Assembly: GCA_033439255.1 (NCBI GenBank)
Contig: CM065891.1
Span: forward strand, 682,001-746,000
DNA length: 64,000 bases
Reading direction: 5' to 3'
DNA from: Hericium rajendrae
Taxonomy: Eukaryota; Basidiomycota; Agaricomycetes; Russulales; Hericiaceae
Positions 45,061 to 57,301 of the stretch are shown one piece after another (positions within the stretch are counted from its first letter, which is position 1; each line of letters opens with the position of its first letter). The position numbers were made by a program, and so were the translations under genes. The notes under the pieces are model-generated. The model saw only the letters and a list, made by a program, of their open reading frames with translations, was not told where the DNA came from and ran no database searches.

Positions 45061-45322
45061 CCAGTAGTAAATTTCTCAGATGCTGTCTTGCCGGCCACCC
45101 TGTCACTGTGATTGAGAAACCGAAGATGTCACTGTGAACATGGAAACAGACCTCTGGGTCATGATACTCGCCGTCCTCGTCCTCGTCCTCACCACTGGCC
45201 ATGTCCTCATCCTCATCACCTTGCTCCTGTTCTTCATCTCTACTGTTGTTCCCTTGGGCGGAGCCTTGAGCCTGGCGATAGGAATATTGAGAAGGTGAGC
45301 CTGAGCTCCTCCCCGGCTCAGC

Positions 45323-46392
45323 TCAAGTCTGCTGATCCATTGGTGGAGCTTGATAATAGAACGAGGAATCGCTGCTTGATGGCAGTGCGGCCGGCATTGC
45401 AGACAGAGGGACAGAATGGCGGTCAGAAGGCTCAGATTTGACTGGTGGGAGATCATCAACCATATCAACGTCTTCGAATGGCATTAACTGATAGAGCCAG
45501 TGAGCATGAATGTTCGAGTCAGCATTATGTATCACATACTTGCAACAGGTCAACCGATCGGCCCTGAGCAGCAAAGAGCTTCTCAATTGGAACTGCGATT
45601 TGTTCAAGTTGTTTTTCAGATACAGCAACTCCGCACCCCTTGTGGTAGTAGATGACTTCATCGAGCTCCGAGGACAAGGACGGTTTCCACTCGGCAACCC
45701 ACACGGGGTGCTCCCTTGCCTTGCCTTTGCCTTTGCCTGGTGCTGGCACAGAGGAGGCACCTTTGACCGATGATGAGGTGTCACTACTCCAAAATGTAGC
45801 TTTAGTCGGTGTCCGTTCAGTCTGAAGTCATGCAGGACTTGTTAGGCTGAGATCATGTAGAGAAAGGGTACTCTTACCGCCTGCTTCGTACCTTCCCCGA
45901 GGTGTAAATCAATCTCGATCTCCTCTTCTTCCTCATCTTCAGCACAAACTCGCTTCTTTGGCCCTCGACTACTAGATTCTACACTTGCGACAGCCTGGTG
46001 AAATGGAGCTATGGCCATCTCAGCATAACACGAGAAGAACAAAGTAGATTGGTTCTTACTATGTGATACACTGCGGCCTCTACTTGCGGGTACTAAGGGC
46101 ATCAAAGTGATCAGCAAGACTGAAGGATTGACAGGCTTGAATATTCGTACCAGAGCCAGACCTCGGCGATGAGCCTATCAACATGATTTTAAGTGAAGAG
46201 TCAGTGCGTACAGTATAGCGAGAACTTATCACTGACCACGCGATGTGTTTCTAGGTGCTTGGCTGATGCTCCTTTCTGGAGGCTCTGAACCTGTGAGAAG
46301 TTATGAGATAGCCACGGCCTCCAAAGATGTCACTTATGCCTCGGAAACAAGTTATAATGCTCTGGCGTAGGTTCCTTGTCTGTTCTTGCCAT
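45323..46392 (-). CDS. Hypothetical multi-exon protein
   Basis: The ATG at 46392 opens MARTDKEPTPEHYNLFPRH. Further exons carry VQSLQKGASAKH, an acidic EDEEEEEIEIDLHLGEG block, then MPAPGKGKGKAREHPVWVAEW and IYYHKGCGVAVSEKQLEQI, and a last exon with MPFEDVDMVDDLPPVKSEPSD ending at 45323. The acidic and Lys/Gly-rich blocks suggest a nuclear protein. I do not recognise the family. Exon boundaries are approximate. Confidence 0.45.
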
Positions 46393-47059
46393 GATCAGGC
46401 TTGGGGATGGTGAAGGTTGAGGTGAAAGTCGAGGGAGAAAGGGAGGATGGAGAGTGTCGAGAAAGACAAGCCATCGATAATCCGACGACTCGAATTAGCG
46501 ATTGACATCGTGCTCATCATGCCAAAGTTAGCCCAAAAAGGAAAGCGGCGAATACTGTGACTATAGTTGTGGCTCGTAGACGAGCAAGTTGCGTTCCTTG
46601 GATGTTCGCTGGACAGGTCAGCGCGAAGAACCAGAGAGAGAGCCGTATTCAGTTATAGTATTGAACAATATACACTGATTGTTGCTGTGGGTGCTTGTAG
46701 GTCCACCACAACTTCCGCGATCAACAACAAACGACAATAGATAAAAAAGCTGACACGCAATGAATCCATACTATGTAAAGAGACCTCGCAACATTCCAAG
46801 ACTAAATTTGTTATAGAGAGAAGAAATATGAAGGCCGACATTAGAGCGAATGCGCGACCGACTGCTGATGCACAGGTCAGCATTGCCCATCCTGCTGCGT
46901 AACAAAGACACTCACAGTTCAGCACTCAGACCTTCAACTTGGGGGAGCAGGGCATACCACCCACATTGGCAGATGGGCACCCACCTGGAGGGCGTATCGA
47001 AAGCTCGATAAGAACCTGAGAAGGGTTAGTTCAAAGCACGGCACCACGAATACGATAAC
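46393..47059. other. Spacer with no supported gene
   Basis: A 90-codon hydrophobic minus frame (46653-46925) is present but lacks conserved-looking features. Otherwise nothing is seen. Confidence 0.4.
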
Positions 47060-47522
47060 TCATGTGAGAACAGCCTCATCAGCCAGGCGACTCGAGCCAC
47101 TACGCCTAAATGGTGTATTCTTCCCTACAAATGCCACCGCGACCTCTCTCTGCCATGGAAAATAGGACCACTTCTTCAATAAGCCGGGATTCAGCAGTGC
47201 GGTGTGGCTCCACCATCCTGACACCAAGAAAATCTCATTGCCAATAGTCGCATGAAGCTCATGTGTTATGCGTGGACTATTGGGAGATGGCAGAGCGAAG
47301 CTTTCTTCGTATAAGACCTTCGGAGGGTTTGTGATCGACTTCTCGAGCGGGCATAACACATTGAACTTGATCGTCTTCCTGATGATGTTTTCATGCCACC
47401 ATATATACCCGTAGATATGCTTCTGCTCCCGAGTCTGCAATGAATTCGTTCGACAGCACCTTAAATTTAATACAAAAAGAACTTACGACCTGACCACCGG
47501 GAATCTTCTGAAATGCTACCAT
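47060..47522 (-). CDS. Small hypothetical protein, two exons
   Basis: MVAFQKIPGGQV (47522) is followed by an intron and an exon of about 125 residues with YGYIWWHENIIRKTIKFNVL, VSGWWSHTALL and WQREVAVAFVGKNTPF, ending SRLADEAVLT at 47060. The pattern of a strand-rich small protein with a VGK motif is one I associate with hypothetical proteins of agaricomycetes, without known function. A further 3' exon is possible. Confidence 0.45.
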
Positions 47523-48007
47523 AGTACGGGTTCGACTGGAGAGAACGGAGACGAGTGGAGATCGGGGTCGTTCTGAGTATCTGGATTGGTGTGGAAATAT
47601 CCATCACGAACGGAAAGATGGCAACTTGATATAGACGTCGCAGCCCACATACACGCGCCAGAGGTGAGTTGACGGTCTCGTGGATTGCATTCTAGTTGAC
47701 CGATCCGATCTTGACATATGGCGAAGGTCGGGAGGCCGCATCCTGCGTTTTGTCCTCGCGGAAAAAACAAACATAACAAGGCACCATCGCAAGATCTAGG
47801 ACGTTCCGAGCAACTCACCCAAGCCTTCAATGTATATGGGAAGCTGAAGACTTTTTGACGATCAGGCTCAGCTCAAAGAACCATGGCAGAATCCCAATTC
47901 GATATTTGCGCACGAGCCAGCCTGGGAGCGACATGCCGACACCTGCTGAAAAGACCTCTGCCTCCGACCGCGAGCATGTCACTCGGCAGACTGTCCTGAT
48001 AACATCT
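47523..48007. other. Spacer with short frames
   Basis: Two short minus frames (47516-47830 and 47827-48027) have no motif that I can support. They could be exons of a small gene, but no consistent splice pattern is seen. Confidence 0.35.
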
Positions 48008-49000
48008 CTAGGGAACTGAACTTCCACGCCTCAGCGCCTTCTTCTCCTTCCCCTTCCCTTTGTCCTTCACCTGCAACTTCTTAGTCTTTGTGTTTGTCGA
48101 CTGCACTGTTGCCCGGGTAACCCAGCTGGGCTCACCACTATGTTCACGGATACTTAGAACACGATCTTGGACGAACAAATTCTCCACGCCCTCTTTAACC
48201 TCGTGCCATTGGCGATCCAGATTGTAGAGCCAGACTCGTATGTCTCCTGTCCTTGTATGGTAGTGCATGAATAGGTTGTTCGTCTGGCTGTCAGACATGC
48301 GGGGAGGCGTGGTGATGTCGTAGGAAGTCGACAAAGAGTACCATACCGTACTTCCACTTCCCGACTGAGACGAGAAGGGACGACTCTGTTTTTCGGATAC
48401 CAATTGTGCGTCTCCCGGTTCTGGGCTCACGCTGGCACGCTGGAGAGGCGATGGGCTCCACGAGGCCTGGATGCGGTTAGAGGATGCAGCTGCACTAATT
48501 TGCAATGAGGGAAATGCCTGCTGTCTAGCCAATACATCTTGATAAGGGTTCTTGCTAAGATTATGAGATTGTGATACGGCGCACTGATGATCCAATAAAT
48601 TATTTATCATTGATCCGATCATTGCCTGCTGGTTTTCGGCGATTCCCAGCAGGTCCAACTGAGTATTGAGTATCCGGTCAAAGAGTGTCCAGTCCCCGTC
48701 CAAAGACAGGTGATATAGAGTTTGTGCAATGATTTCAATCGACGGAGAGTTGCTCGACTTCTCGAGGATGGCAATGATCAAGTCCAGGGTTGTATTCCTT
48801 TCGCCGTGGCTTCGCTTACTGCCATGATCCTTGGGGATAGGTTTCACCATGCTGTGATCATCTCTGGGAATCGAATACACCATATCTGTGCCCGAAAATC
48901 GCACATCTCCTCTGTAGAACTTATCTTTAGACGGCAAGCCATTAAATCGCAGGAAACTTGAGCACGTACCCAGGCCTTGCTTCGATGGCGGTGGAGACAA
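48008..49000 (-). CDS. Hypothetical protein of about 330 residues
   Basis: A single open frame starts MSPPPSKQGLGTC. It has a helical N-terminal half (LDLIIAILEKSSNSPS, LYHLSLDGDWTLFDRIL), a Ser/Pro/Gln-rich middle, a conserved-looking VWLYNLDRQWHEVKEGVENL segment and a basic tail KDKGKGKEKKALRRG that suggests nuclear location. I do not recognise the family. It points away from element B, whose left terminus lies about 410 bp upstream. Confidence 0.5.
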   Translation of the reverse strand: MSPPPSKQGLGTCSSFLRFNGLPSKDKFYRGDVRFSGTDMVYSIPRDDHSMVKPIPKDHGSKRSHGERNTTLDLIIAILEKSSNSPSIEIIAQTLYHLSLDGDWTLFDRILNTQLDLLGIAENQQAMIGSMINNLLDHQCAVSQSHNLSKNPYQDVLARQQAFPSLQISAAASSNRIQASWSPSPLQRASVSPEPGDAQLVSEKQSRPFSSQSGSGSTVWYSLSTSYDITTPPRMSDSQTNNLFMHYHTRTGDIRVWLYNLDRQWHEVKEGVENLFVQDRVLSIREHSGEPSWVTRATVQSTNTKTKKLQVKDKGKGKEKKALRRGSSVP

Positions 49001-49410
49001 TGTGTGGTTTCCTGTTGCTGGATTATATAGCTTAGTGGCAGGAAGACCATGACAATGATGACTTAAGGCTACTCATGAGTGAGCTGCTTTAGCTCTAGAA
49101 ACCAGTTGTCCGTCCTCATCGAAGCTGTAACGACATTGAAGGAAGCACTGTCGCTCAATAGGCTGGACCATGGCACCGTGATCGTCATCAGCTCGTGAGC
49201 CTGAAGCTTCATATATCACTGCTCACCTCACCGTGAATTGGGGAGTTGCTGCAAGACAGGTCGATGCACCGGGGAGTGTCCATCACGAAACTCACCAAGG
49301 CTGAGATCAGATTGACTAATTTCTGAGATGACGAAGTGGGACGTCCGACTGACTCGTCACCTACCGCATGCCACAATTGACAGGAACATGTGATCGCCCA
49401 CTATAAACTA
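49001..49410. other. Spacer between the hypothetical gene and element B
   Basis: I see no gene. This would be the promoter of the 48008-49000 gene, or an intron if transcription begins in element B. Confidence 0.35.
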
Positions 49411-49434
49411 CATCTGAGAAAAACACCAGAGGTA

Positions 49435-49690
49435 TATTGCACTATGTAGCCTACATAGTTCTAATAGGGCCATAGCAGTCCCCTTTTCTTCATAGCCATC
49501 TCATAGTAGCAAGGTAATCTACATAGAGCTATATAGCTACCATAGTATAAGGCAGTAGCTATGATAGCTATTATAGCTATCATAGCATAGAGCATAAGCT
49601 ATCATAACTACTATAGCTACCATAGTATATGATAGCTATCAAAGCTATATCAGCTATATCATATATCATATCATATCTAATTAGTAAGAC
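49435..49690. repeat. AGCTAT-type short repeat in element B
   Basis: Degenerate runs of TAGCTAT and CATAGCTA lie next to the terminus. They are the inverted counterpart of 44830-45060. Confidence 0.65.
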
Positions 49691-50720
49691 TGCTATCTAT
49701 TCTATATCATCTCTATTGAAAGTACTGACCAAAGAGTATTATAAATTTATTATAAAAGAAAATTATAATAGTACTCAAATGACATAACTGAGGCATTCAC
49801 AACATCGAAAATTAAAAGCATTATATTTCAAGCAACATTTAATTTACATTTAATACAAATTCTATAATATACTAAAAGATAAGATAAGATATAGAATCTT
49901 ATAGATAAGATAAGGATAAAACTATGATAAGATAAGATAGACCTTCAAGACAATAAGATAAGAGATAAGAGAAAGAAAAAAAGCGAAAATAATCTACAAG
50001 TTTGAAGTCAATACATTAGCATACAAAGGAAAGATATAAAAATATATATAAGAGACTTACCTAAGGAGATAAAAGCGAAAATGCCAAGTCTACAAAGAAC
50101 AAGAAGGTTAGTGAACAATAAAACAACCTAACAACAGCATAATTACTTACTGAACATAAGAGAGATCGGGTAAAAGAGGAGAGATCGAGTAAAAGAGGAG
50201 AGATCGACGAAAGACGAAAGATGGTAGTGGTAGAGAAGAGAGAGATGTAGCGCGTCACGCAGGCCTTATATAGACGTGGCGAGTGGAGCGCCAAATGTGG
50301 CTGCCGAGACCGGGCCGGGTGGTGCCGAGCGCTCGCGTCAGAGGCTAAGTGCCAGATTTCTCTAAGTTCATTTTGTTGCCCCGTAGCTTGTAGTAGCTTA
50401 GTTAGATATCAATATCATACGATCCAATTCAATACACGAAAGCTGATTGTCATCTTTTTCTGAGAATTTAATGCATTTTATTTGATTTAATAAGCTCAAA
50501 ACGTTCGAACTCGTGCGCGTTCGGTAGCTGAAGCACCAAAGGCACGTCGAAGTTCGACACTCATCGTCCTTACTTACCACCACCCTCCTCTCTCCTCATT
50601 CCTCCATCGTTCCTCTTCTCTTCAACTCGTTGAATCACACGCGGGAGGGTCTCGAAGGGGCATAAAGGGATATAAGGTAAGTAAAACCAGTCTTCATTCT
50701 TGTTATTCGTACTAATAAAG

Positions 50721-50752
50721 AGAGTATCGCTCGTTTTCGAGCGATACTCTCG
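50721..50752. repeat. Hairpin in element B with compensated stem change
   Basis: GAGAGTATCGCTCG and CGAGCGATACTCTC form a perfect 14 bp stem with loop TTTT. Against element A, a G:C pair in the stem is replaced by A:T on both arms. Confidence 0.8.
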
Positions 50753-50908
50753 TTCTTTGACACCCACGACGCATCCGGCCTCCCTTCCCGTGTTGCCATC
50801 TCTCCCCCACGTCACCATCTCTCCCCCACGTCGCCAGCGCCCCGCCCGCTTGTCGAACATGCCGCCGGCAGCCCCGATCCCCTGCGCGTCTCCGACAACT
50901 GCGCACGA

Positions 50909-51928
50909 TGATGCGCCCTTTAGCGCGCCTTGCAACGGCATTGCCCACTCCCCGCCTCCTTGCCCGTCCCGCTTCACTTCACCTCAGCCGCACCAAGTCC
51001 GCCCACCGCGACGTTGCTCCCCGCACAGGACAAGCGCCCCCACGGGTTCGGGACCGACCAGGTCGGACTAAAGCCGGTGTCCCATGGTCCGATGCACCGA
51101 ACGGGCCGGAGATCAACCGGCCGGACGAGTCAGCGGCACAGGAACAGAAGCGCACCCAGAGAACCAGCCGGCTCAATCAACGCGCCCTCGAACGCCCACA
51201 CGCCCCCGGATCACGAGCGGTGCCCGCGACAGTGCGCTACTGACGTCATCCCAGCCATTCCAGCTCGACGCGCCCGCCGTTCCCGACGCATGCCCCGGGC
51301 GACGTTGTAAGGCGGCACCTTTGATTCGTTCGTACCACGCGCACGCCCTCTGCCCTGCATGGGCCGAGCCGCAACGACTCCACTCGCCAAGGGACCCGGA
51401 GCAGGCAGGATCAGGAAGGAATTGGAGATTGGGTCGGTCAGCGGGAGGTTGTCGTAGGAAGTCGCGCCGGGCCGCCTGAGGCGGCCTTGCCCATTTGTAC
51501 CATAGCTACTGACTTAGAGAATCAGAACGGAATCTGCCTTTTTCCCCTCAGAGCTCAGATCTCACAAAGCCCGCCGTTTGACGTTCTCACCCCAGCCTCT
51601 AAGCACGTCTCAGACGTAGCTCTTCTCACTTTCTCGTGTCGCTCATCATATTCGTCGTACTCGTCGCCACGCCGTTATCTACAAGCCGTATCACCTAAGA
51701 CCCGTGAGTCTTGTCGTACCGTCATCGTCCCTAGCAGAGCCGCGTCGGAAGTCGCCCGCGCGCAGCAAGCTCGCCCTCCGTGGCCTTGCTCCCCTACCCA
51801 TAGTACGATCACCCATCAGCTACACGCCTCGGCGCTCCCCTCTTGAGATACTTGGTCCCCTCGCACCCCCCGGTACTCTGTTGGTTTTGGTTTTGGCTGC
51901 CGCCTCCATTCCCAGGGTCCACACATCA
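50909..51928 (+). mobile_element. 5' LTR of gypsy copy 2
   Basis: This TG...CA unit of about 1,020 bp starts TGATGCGCCC and ends CCACACATCA. It matches 33550-35062 apart from the solo LTR nested there. Open frames inside it are incidental. Confidence 0.85.
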
Positions 51929-54900
51929 TTTTGGAGCCCACCGCGAGGGTTCCATACTCAAAATAGAGCCGCGTCGTACTAGGAGTGGCGCACGGTCGAA
52001 TCCAGATCGTACCCTCAAACAAGAAGTCCGTGTTGCGACTCAGGACCCTCAGCAAGTTTCCCCCGACCTACCGTCACCTTTCCCACCGGTTCCAACTCCC
52101 ACTAGTCCCCTTACTCCCATCGACGAAGAGTTCGAAATTCCCGAGCTCGAGTGTTCCTTCATCGTTCCTACTCCACCCGTATCGCCAACCCCGGCGCCGC
52201 GACCCCTTGCCGGCCCCTCTGCTACCGCGGGTCCTAGGACAACGCCGCACCAGGCGACTTTGCCTGCTACCCCCCGTCCCCCTTCTCCTACTCAACAACA
52301 CAGCCCGCTAGCCCCTGCACGTTTCCCCTTCCCCAGGCCACCAAGTATCCAACCAGTCATGCCGCCCCCCTCCATGCCTATGCGCGGCGAGAGCGGTGCT
52401 CCCAAGTTCGACACCAACTCCCCCCGCGAGCTGGGCCGTTACTTCCTCGATCTCGAATTTTGTTTTCAGCATTCCTCCGTGGCAGATGACGCAGAGAAAA
52501 AGAGTCATGCGGTCCGTCTCCTCTCAGACGTTGATGCACAAGAGCTGTGGCGGTCTGAGGCCAAGTATGCCGCCGGCACTTGGGACGAATTCAAGAAAGC
52601 TATCCACGAACTCTACCCGGGCTCGGCTAAGGAGAATACCTTTTCGCGTCAAGATTTGGAGTCACTCGTGCACCGAACTGCCGAGTCCACCCTCAGTTCC
52701 GTCGGCGAACTTGGTGCGTTCTCGTGCGAGTTCACGGTCATCACGCGCTACCTGAAAGGCAAGAACCGCATCTCCGATATCGAGGAACAACGCTGGTTTT
52801 TGGCGGCGCTCCCCGAACGTCTTCGCCTGCGGGTAGAGGACCGCCTTGCTCTTACCAAGCCTGATCACCATCCCGACGATCCGCACCCGATCAACGACGT
52901 CTATAGGACTGCAGAGTGGTGCATGTATGGCACTGCCATCACCCCCGACCCGTACCTGCGTGGACCGTCATCAACTCAAGCCACCGCGTCGTCATCAACC
53001 GCCGATGCAGGCTCAGGAACGACTATCCAGATTAAGAGTGAGCAGTTAGCGTCACTGGCCGATATCCTCTTGAGGAGCGCGCAGCAGCCGTCGTGTCAAC
53101 CGATGGTCTCCGGAGGTAATCAAGGCGCGCCAATGCGTGGGCGAATGGGGTCGGATCAGTGCAACTTCTGTGGGAACGTGGGGCATTTCGTGTGCGAATG
53201 CATGACAGCCCGGGAATACATGGCCGCCGGCAAGTGCAAGAAGGACGTCCAAGGCAAGATGGTCTTACCCTCTGGGGATTGGCTCCCGCAAGGACCCCCA
53301 GGCATGACTATGGCCGAACGGATCGACGAATACCACCATATGAACCCCAATCAGCGAGCCACGGGTCAGCTTATGATGGGTGTAGCTGGTACCCGCCAGG
53401 CAAGTTCGCCGCGGGTGGGGCTCCCTCCCTACGGCTATCGCGTCACGCCGGCATATGCTCAGACCACTGCGTCCCCCTATACCCAGGTCCAGGCAGGGTT
53501 GTACCAGCTCACCACAGACACGCGGATCGAGAGCCTGGAGGGCGAGCTACAGCGGTTATACCAGTTGAAGGACGCCTCGGTTGTGCCCCCACCCAATGCC
53601 GCGGCCAGCCGTGATAGAGCTAACCGGGCGTTGGAACGAGCTCGCAGGATGGAAGAGCCTGCCCGCCAACCAGCCCCTCCACGATTGCCCCGTGCGCCGC
53701 CGCGCCCGACCATCGAGGACGAACCAGAGCCGCCGCGGGTGTCCCTGCCCCCTCCGCAAGCTTCACTGGCCCCAGGCCCGGAACGAGACGTCCCCCCCAC
53801 CTTCTATCTCAACCTGCAGTACGCGACGACCTCCGCGACCCTGATGGTCCCGTCCACCCATTTGCCAGAGTCCGCAACGGTGCAAGGCCCGCGCAAGTCC
53901 CAGTGATCGAAGTAGTCGAAGAGACGGGCCCAACCCGTCGTGCGCAAGACTCAGTCGGGCAAGACGTGCTGGACCGCATGTTCGCGCGTGCCATGTCCCT
54001 CCCTATCGAGGTCACCCAGGGTGAGCTCTGGTCCCTGGCGCCTGCACTACGCACGAAATACAAGGAGGCAGTCTCACGGTGTCACACGCATCTGGTGGCA
54101 GGACAGAACCTGTTGGAAGTCCTTAACGAGACTGACCTGCTCTCCGAGCTGCCAGGTGAAGATGCAGTCGAGGAGCTGGCCTCGCCAGTGCGTCAAGTAG
54201 AGCTTGCTGCAGGTATCCAGTTCGCGAGCGAGCCCGCCGAAGGCGACCGCGTGCAGCACCCGGCCTCGCTCCCTCATCCACGGGTATCTATCCTTTCGCA
54301 CCAGTGCGCCGAGCCGCCGGAAGGTGCTGTCATCCTCCCGGATCCCTACGAGCAGTACCTCAAGCAACTCCGCCCGGACGAAAAGCCTAAACCCCTGATC
54401 GTCTCGCGCGAGTCTGCGGCACTGCGTTCTATTGCAGCACTCATAGATCATCAAGAACCGGTCGAGTGCATCTTGGACCCAGGTTCTCAGGTCATCTCCA
54501 TGTCAGAGAGCGTTTGCTACACCTTAGGCCTGTCGTATGACCCCATGATTATCCTCACTATGCAATCCGCCAACGGCGAACTTGATGACTCGCTGGGCCT
54601 GTGCCGAAACGTGCCTGCAGTCTTTGGCAACATTGTTCTCTACCTCCAAATACACGTCCTCCGGTCGCCCGCCTACGATATCCTACTCGGATGCCCCTTC
54701 GATGTGCTTACCGAGTCAGTCGTGCGCAGCTACCGCAATGAAACACAGACCATCACCATCTTCGACCCAAACACCGGCGAAGCAGCCACGATCCCCACCC
54801 ACCTGCGCACTGACATTCAGTATACGCTCGCGGCAAAGGAGGATTTTCGCGCTTCGATGATTTGATCGAAGATCAAGGAGAGGTCGCCTTCATCGTTGAT

Positions 54901-57301
54901 TTTGACTCGGAGACGCCGCAAATCACGGCTTATGCCGCTATACCCCCAGAATGTTCCGAAAACCCAGAAAAATGCCAAGATCATCTTCAATCTCTTTATC
55001 TCTATGCCTGTGATGCCTCGCTTCTCGACTCTAGTCCGGGGGGTCCTTCGCTTTCGGATGCCCCCGATAAATCTAATTTGTTGTCTGCCTTTCTCTCCGC
55101 TACAGCCTGCAAGTCCGCTTCCGCTTCCAAGCAAGGTCGCCCGAGTCCGCCGCCTCCTGGCGCGATGGATACCAGTCCTCCTGTCGCCTCTTACGCCGCA
55201 AAGAAATACAAGCCAGTTGCCCAAAAAGTCCGCCCAGTATTTACGGACCTCCCCGAGCGTTTTCGGGTTCTCCGTAACATCAAAGGCGACCCTCTCCAAG
55301 ACCTGCCGGAGTTATCTCCCAATCCGCCCCCGTTCGCTCCCACCGCCCGCTATACTGAAGAAAGAAAAGCGGTTATCGATTGCGCCCATCCAGAAGGTTT
55401 CCTCTGGCCCTCCGAGCGCGACCTACTCCACCATTTCATGTGTCTCCACGATACCGCCTTCGCCTGGGACGATTCAGAGCGGGGACATTTCCGCGAAGAC
55501 TTCTTCCCCTCAGTGGTTATGCTGGTGATACCGCACACCCCCTGGGTCTTGAAGAACCGTCCAATCCTGCCAGGCATCCATGACAAGGTCTGCGAGATTA
55601 TCCGTACCAAGATCGCCGCCGGCGTATATGAGCCTTCGTCATCGTCATATCGCTCACGCTGGTTCTGCGTCACCAAAAAGGATGGTACAAGCCTGCGCAT
55701 TGTGCACAGTCTCGAACCACTCAACAAGGTCACCATCGCTCACTCGGGCGTCCCGCCTTTTACCGACCAGCTCGCCGAGCAGTTCGCCGGGCGTGCTTGC
55801 GGCGGCATCCTCGATCTCTACGTTGGTTACGACGAGCGACTCTTGGCGGAGGAGTCCCGCGACATGACCACGTTCCAAACCCCGTTCGGGCCCAAATGGC
55901 TCGTTACGCTGCCCATGGGGTGGACGAACTCCGTGCCTATCTTCCACGACGACATTACCGAAATCCTCCAGCCAGAAATCCCAGCTGTCACCATGCCCTA
56001 TATCGATGATGTCCCCATTAAAGGCCCAGCTACCCGTTACGAGTAGCCCAGCGGAAATTTTGAAACTATACCCTGGAACCCAGGTATTCGTCGCTTTGTC
56101 TGGGAACACTTCCAGGGCGCGAACCGTGTCGTCCAACGCATGAAATATTGTGGTGGTACCTTCTCAGGGAAAAAGACTGTCCTTTGCGTGCCAGAAATCA
56201 TCGTCGTCGGCCATAGATGCACGCCGGCGGGCCGTTTGCCAGAACTCAGCAACCTCGCCAAGGTCAGCAACTGGCAACCTTGTACCGACCTCTCGGACGT
56301 TCGCGCTTTTCTCGGGACCATTGGCGTGGCCCGCATCTTCATCAAAAACTTTGCAAAACGTGCTCACCATCTGGTACGGCTTACGCGCAAGGACACCCCA
56401 TTCGAGTTCGGCCCAGACCAGTTGGCTGCGCAGGAAGACCTTAAGCAAGCGCTACTCGCATCACCCGCCCTGCGCGCGATAGATTACGAGTCTCCCGCCT
56501 CAGTGATCCTGGGCGTCGACACCTCCTATATTGCCATCGGTTACCTACTCTGTCAACAGGATGTGGACGACCCCAAAGTTCGCCGGTATGCCCGCTTCGG
56601 CTCTATCGCCCTGAACGACCGTGAGGCGCGCTTCTCCCAACCAAAGCTGGAATTATATGGCCTATACCGGAGCCTTCGCGCACTCAAACTCTGGCTCATT
56701 GGCGTTCACAACCTGATTATCGAAGTCGACGCCCGTTATATATCCGGCATGCTGAATAATCCCGATCTCGCCCCTAGTGCGTCCATGAACCGGTGGATCG
56801 TCGGCATCCTCATGTTTCAATTTACCCTGGTCCACGTCCCCGGCGAGAAGCATGGGCCGGATGGCCTCTCCCGGCGCCGCCCCCAGGACGATGATGCGCC
56901 CGAACCCGACGACGACTTCGATGACTGGGTCGACCGTGCTTATGGCTTTGTACACATAATAAATGTGCCTCAGATCGGCCACGACCGCCCTCAGCTGGCA
57001 CAACAGCTCATCTCAACCAATGTCGCCGCCGGCGATTTTGTCGCGCCTCCTCCGTAAGACCACTTGGCGTCCTACGCAGACGTGCCAAGGTCCGAAAAAT
57101 CCCTCCTCACGGATGCCCGACTGCGCGCCGTCACCGACTTCCTGCTCCATCCGATCCGCCCTGACAGATTGACGGACCGGGAGTACGCTCGCTTCCTGCG
57201 TTATTGCCGCGACTTCTTCATGAAAGGTGGCCGCCTCTGGAAGCGTGACAAGACAAATGCGCACAAACTAGTGCTCCTGCCGACCGGCCGCTGGGCTGCT
57301 C
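50909..57301 (+). mobile_element. Ty3/gypsy LTR retrotransposon, copy 2, lacking its 3' end
   Basis: The 5' LTR is followed by a primer binding region near 51932 (TGGAGCCCACCGCG). Next come gag with a CX2CX4HX4C zinc knuckle (about 53160-53200), an aspartic protease region with DPGS (about 54478), reverse transcriptase with YIDD (about 56000), RNase H, and the beginning of integrase. Similarity to copy 1 ends at about 57301. No 3' LTR is seen, so the element is truncated, and it shows a few further breaks. It inserted into element B. The close match to copy 1 indicates a young family. It is a fossil here. Confidence 0.88.

Larger units (their letters stand above)
42055..45082. mobile_element. 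Element A: 3 kb element with CATCTGAGAAA ends, outward splice signals and hairpins
   Basis: Both ends are CATCTGAGAAA in inverted orientation (42055 and 45082), flanked by AGCTAT-rich DNA. The right half is repeated, inverted and diverged, at 49411-50765 (element B). The left half is GC-rich and Arg/Pro/Ala-coding in several frames, which I regard as non-coding. The core has a TATA box (44100), a short exon-like stretch and a donor GTAAGT (44387) facing right, and a donor GTAAGT on minus (43719-43714) facing left. No clear target duplication is seen. It could be a transposon or an old segmental duplication of a bidirectional promoter. Confidence 0.5.
49411..50908. mobile_element. Element B: inverted, truncated relative of element A
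   Basis: It begins CATCTGAGAAAAA at 49411. Its reverse complement aligns with 43636-45082 of element A: AGCTAT arrays, the AT-rich intron-like part, GTAAGT (50150-50145 on minus), TATATAAGGCCTGCG, the CACTTAGCCTCTGACGCG block, GGTGCTTCAGC, a donor facing the other way (50677) and the hairpin (50721-50752). The far half is missing because gypsy copy 2 is inserted at 50909. Divergence between A and B is considerable, so the duplication is old. Confidence 0.6.

Noticed and set aside
48844-49050. Short minus ORF overlapping the start of the 330-residue gene
   Set aside because: Out of frame with the longer, better-supported ORF and without splice signals.
43636-50765. A single 7 kb element with 1.3 kb inverted arms
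   Set aside because: Element A has its own termini at 42055 and 45082, and the right arm (B) starts at 49411. Two inverted copies explain the arms better than one element enclosing the three genes between them.
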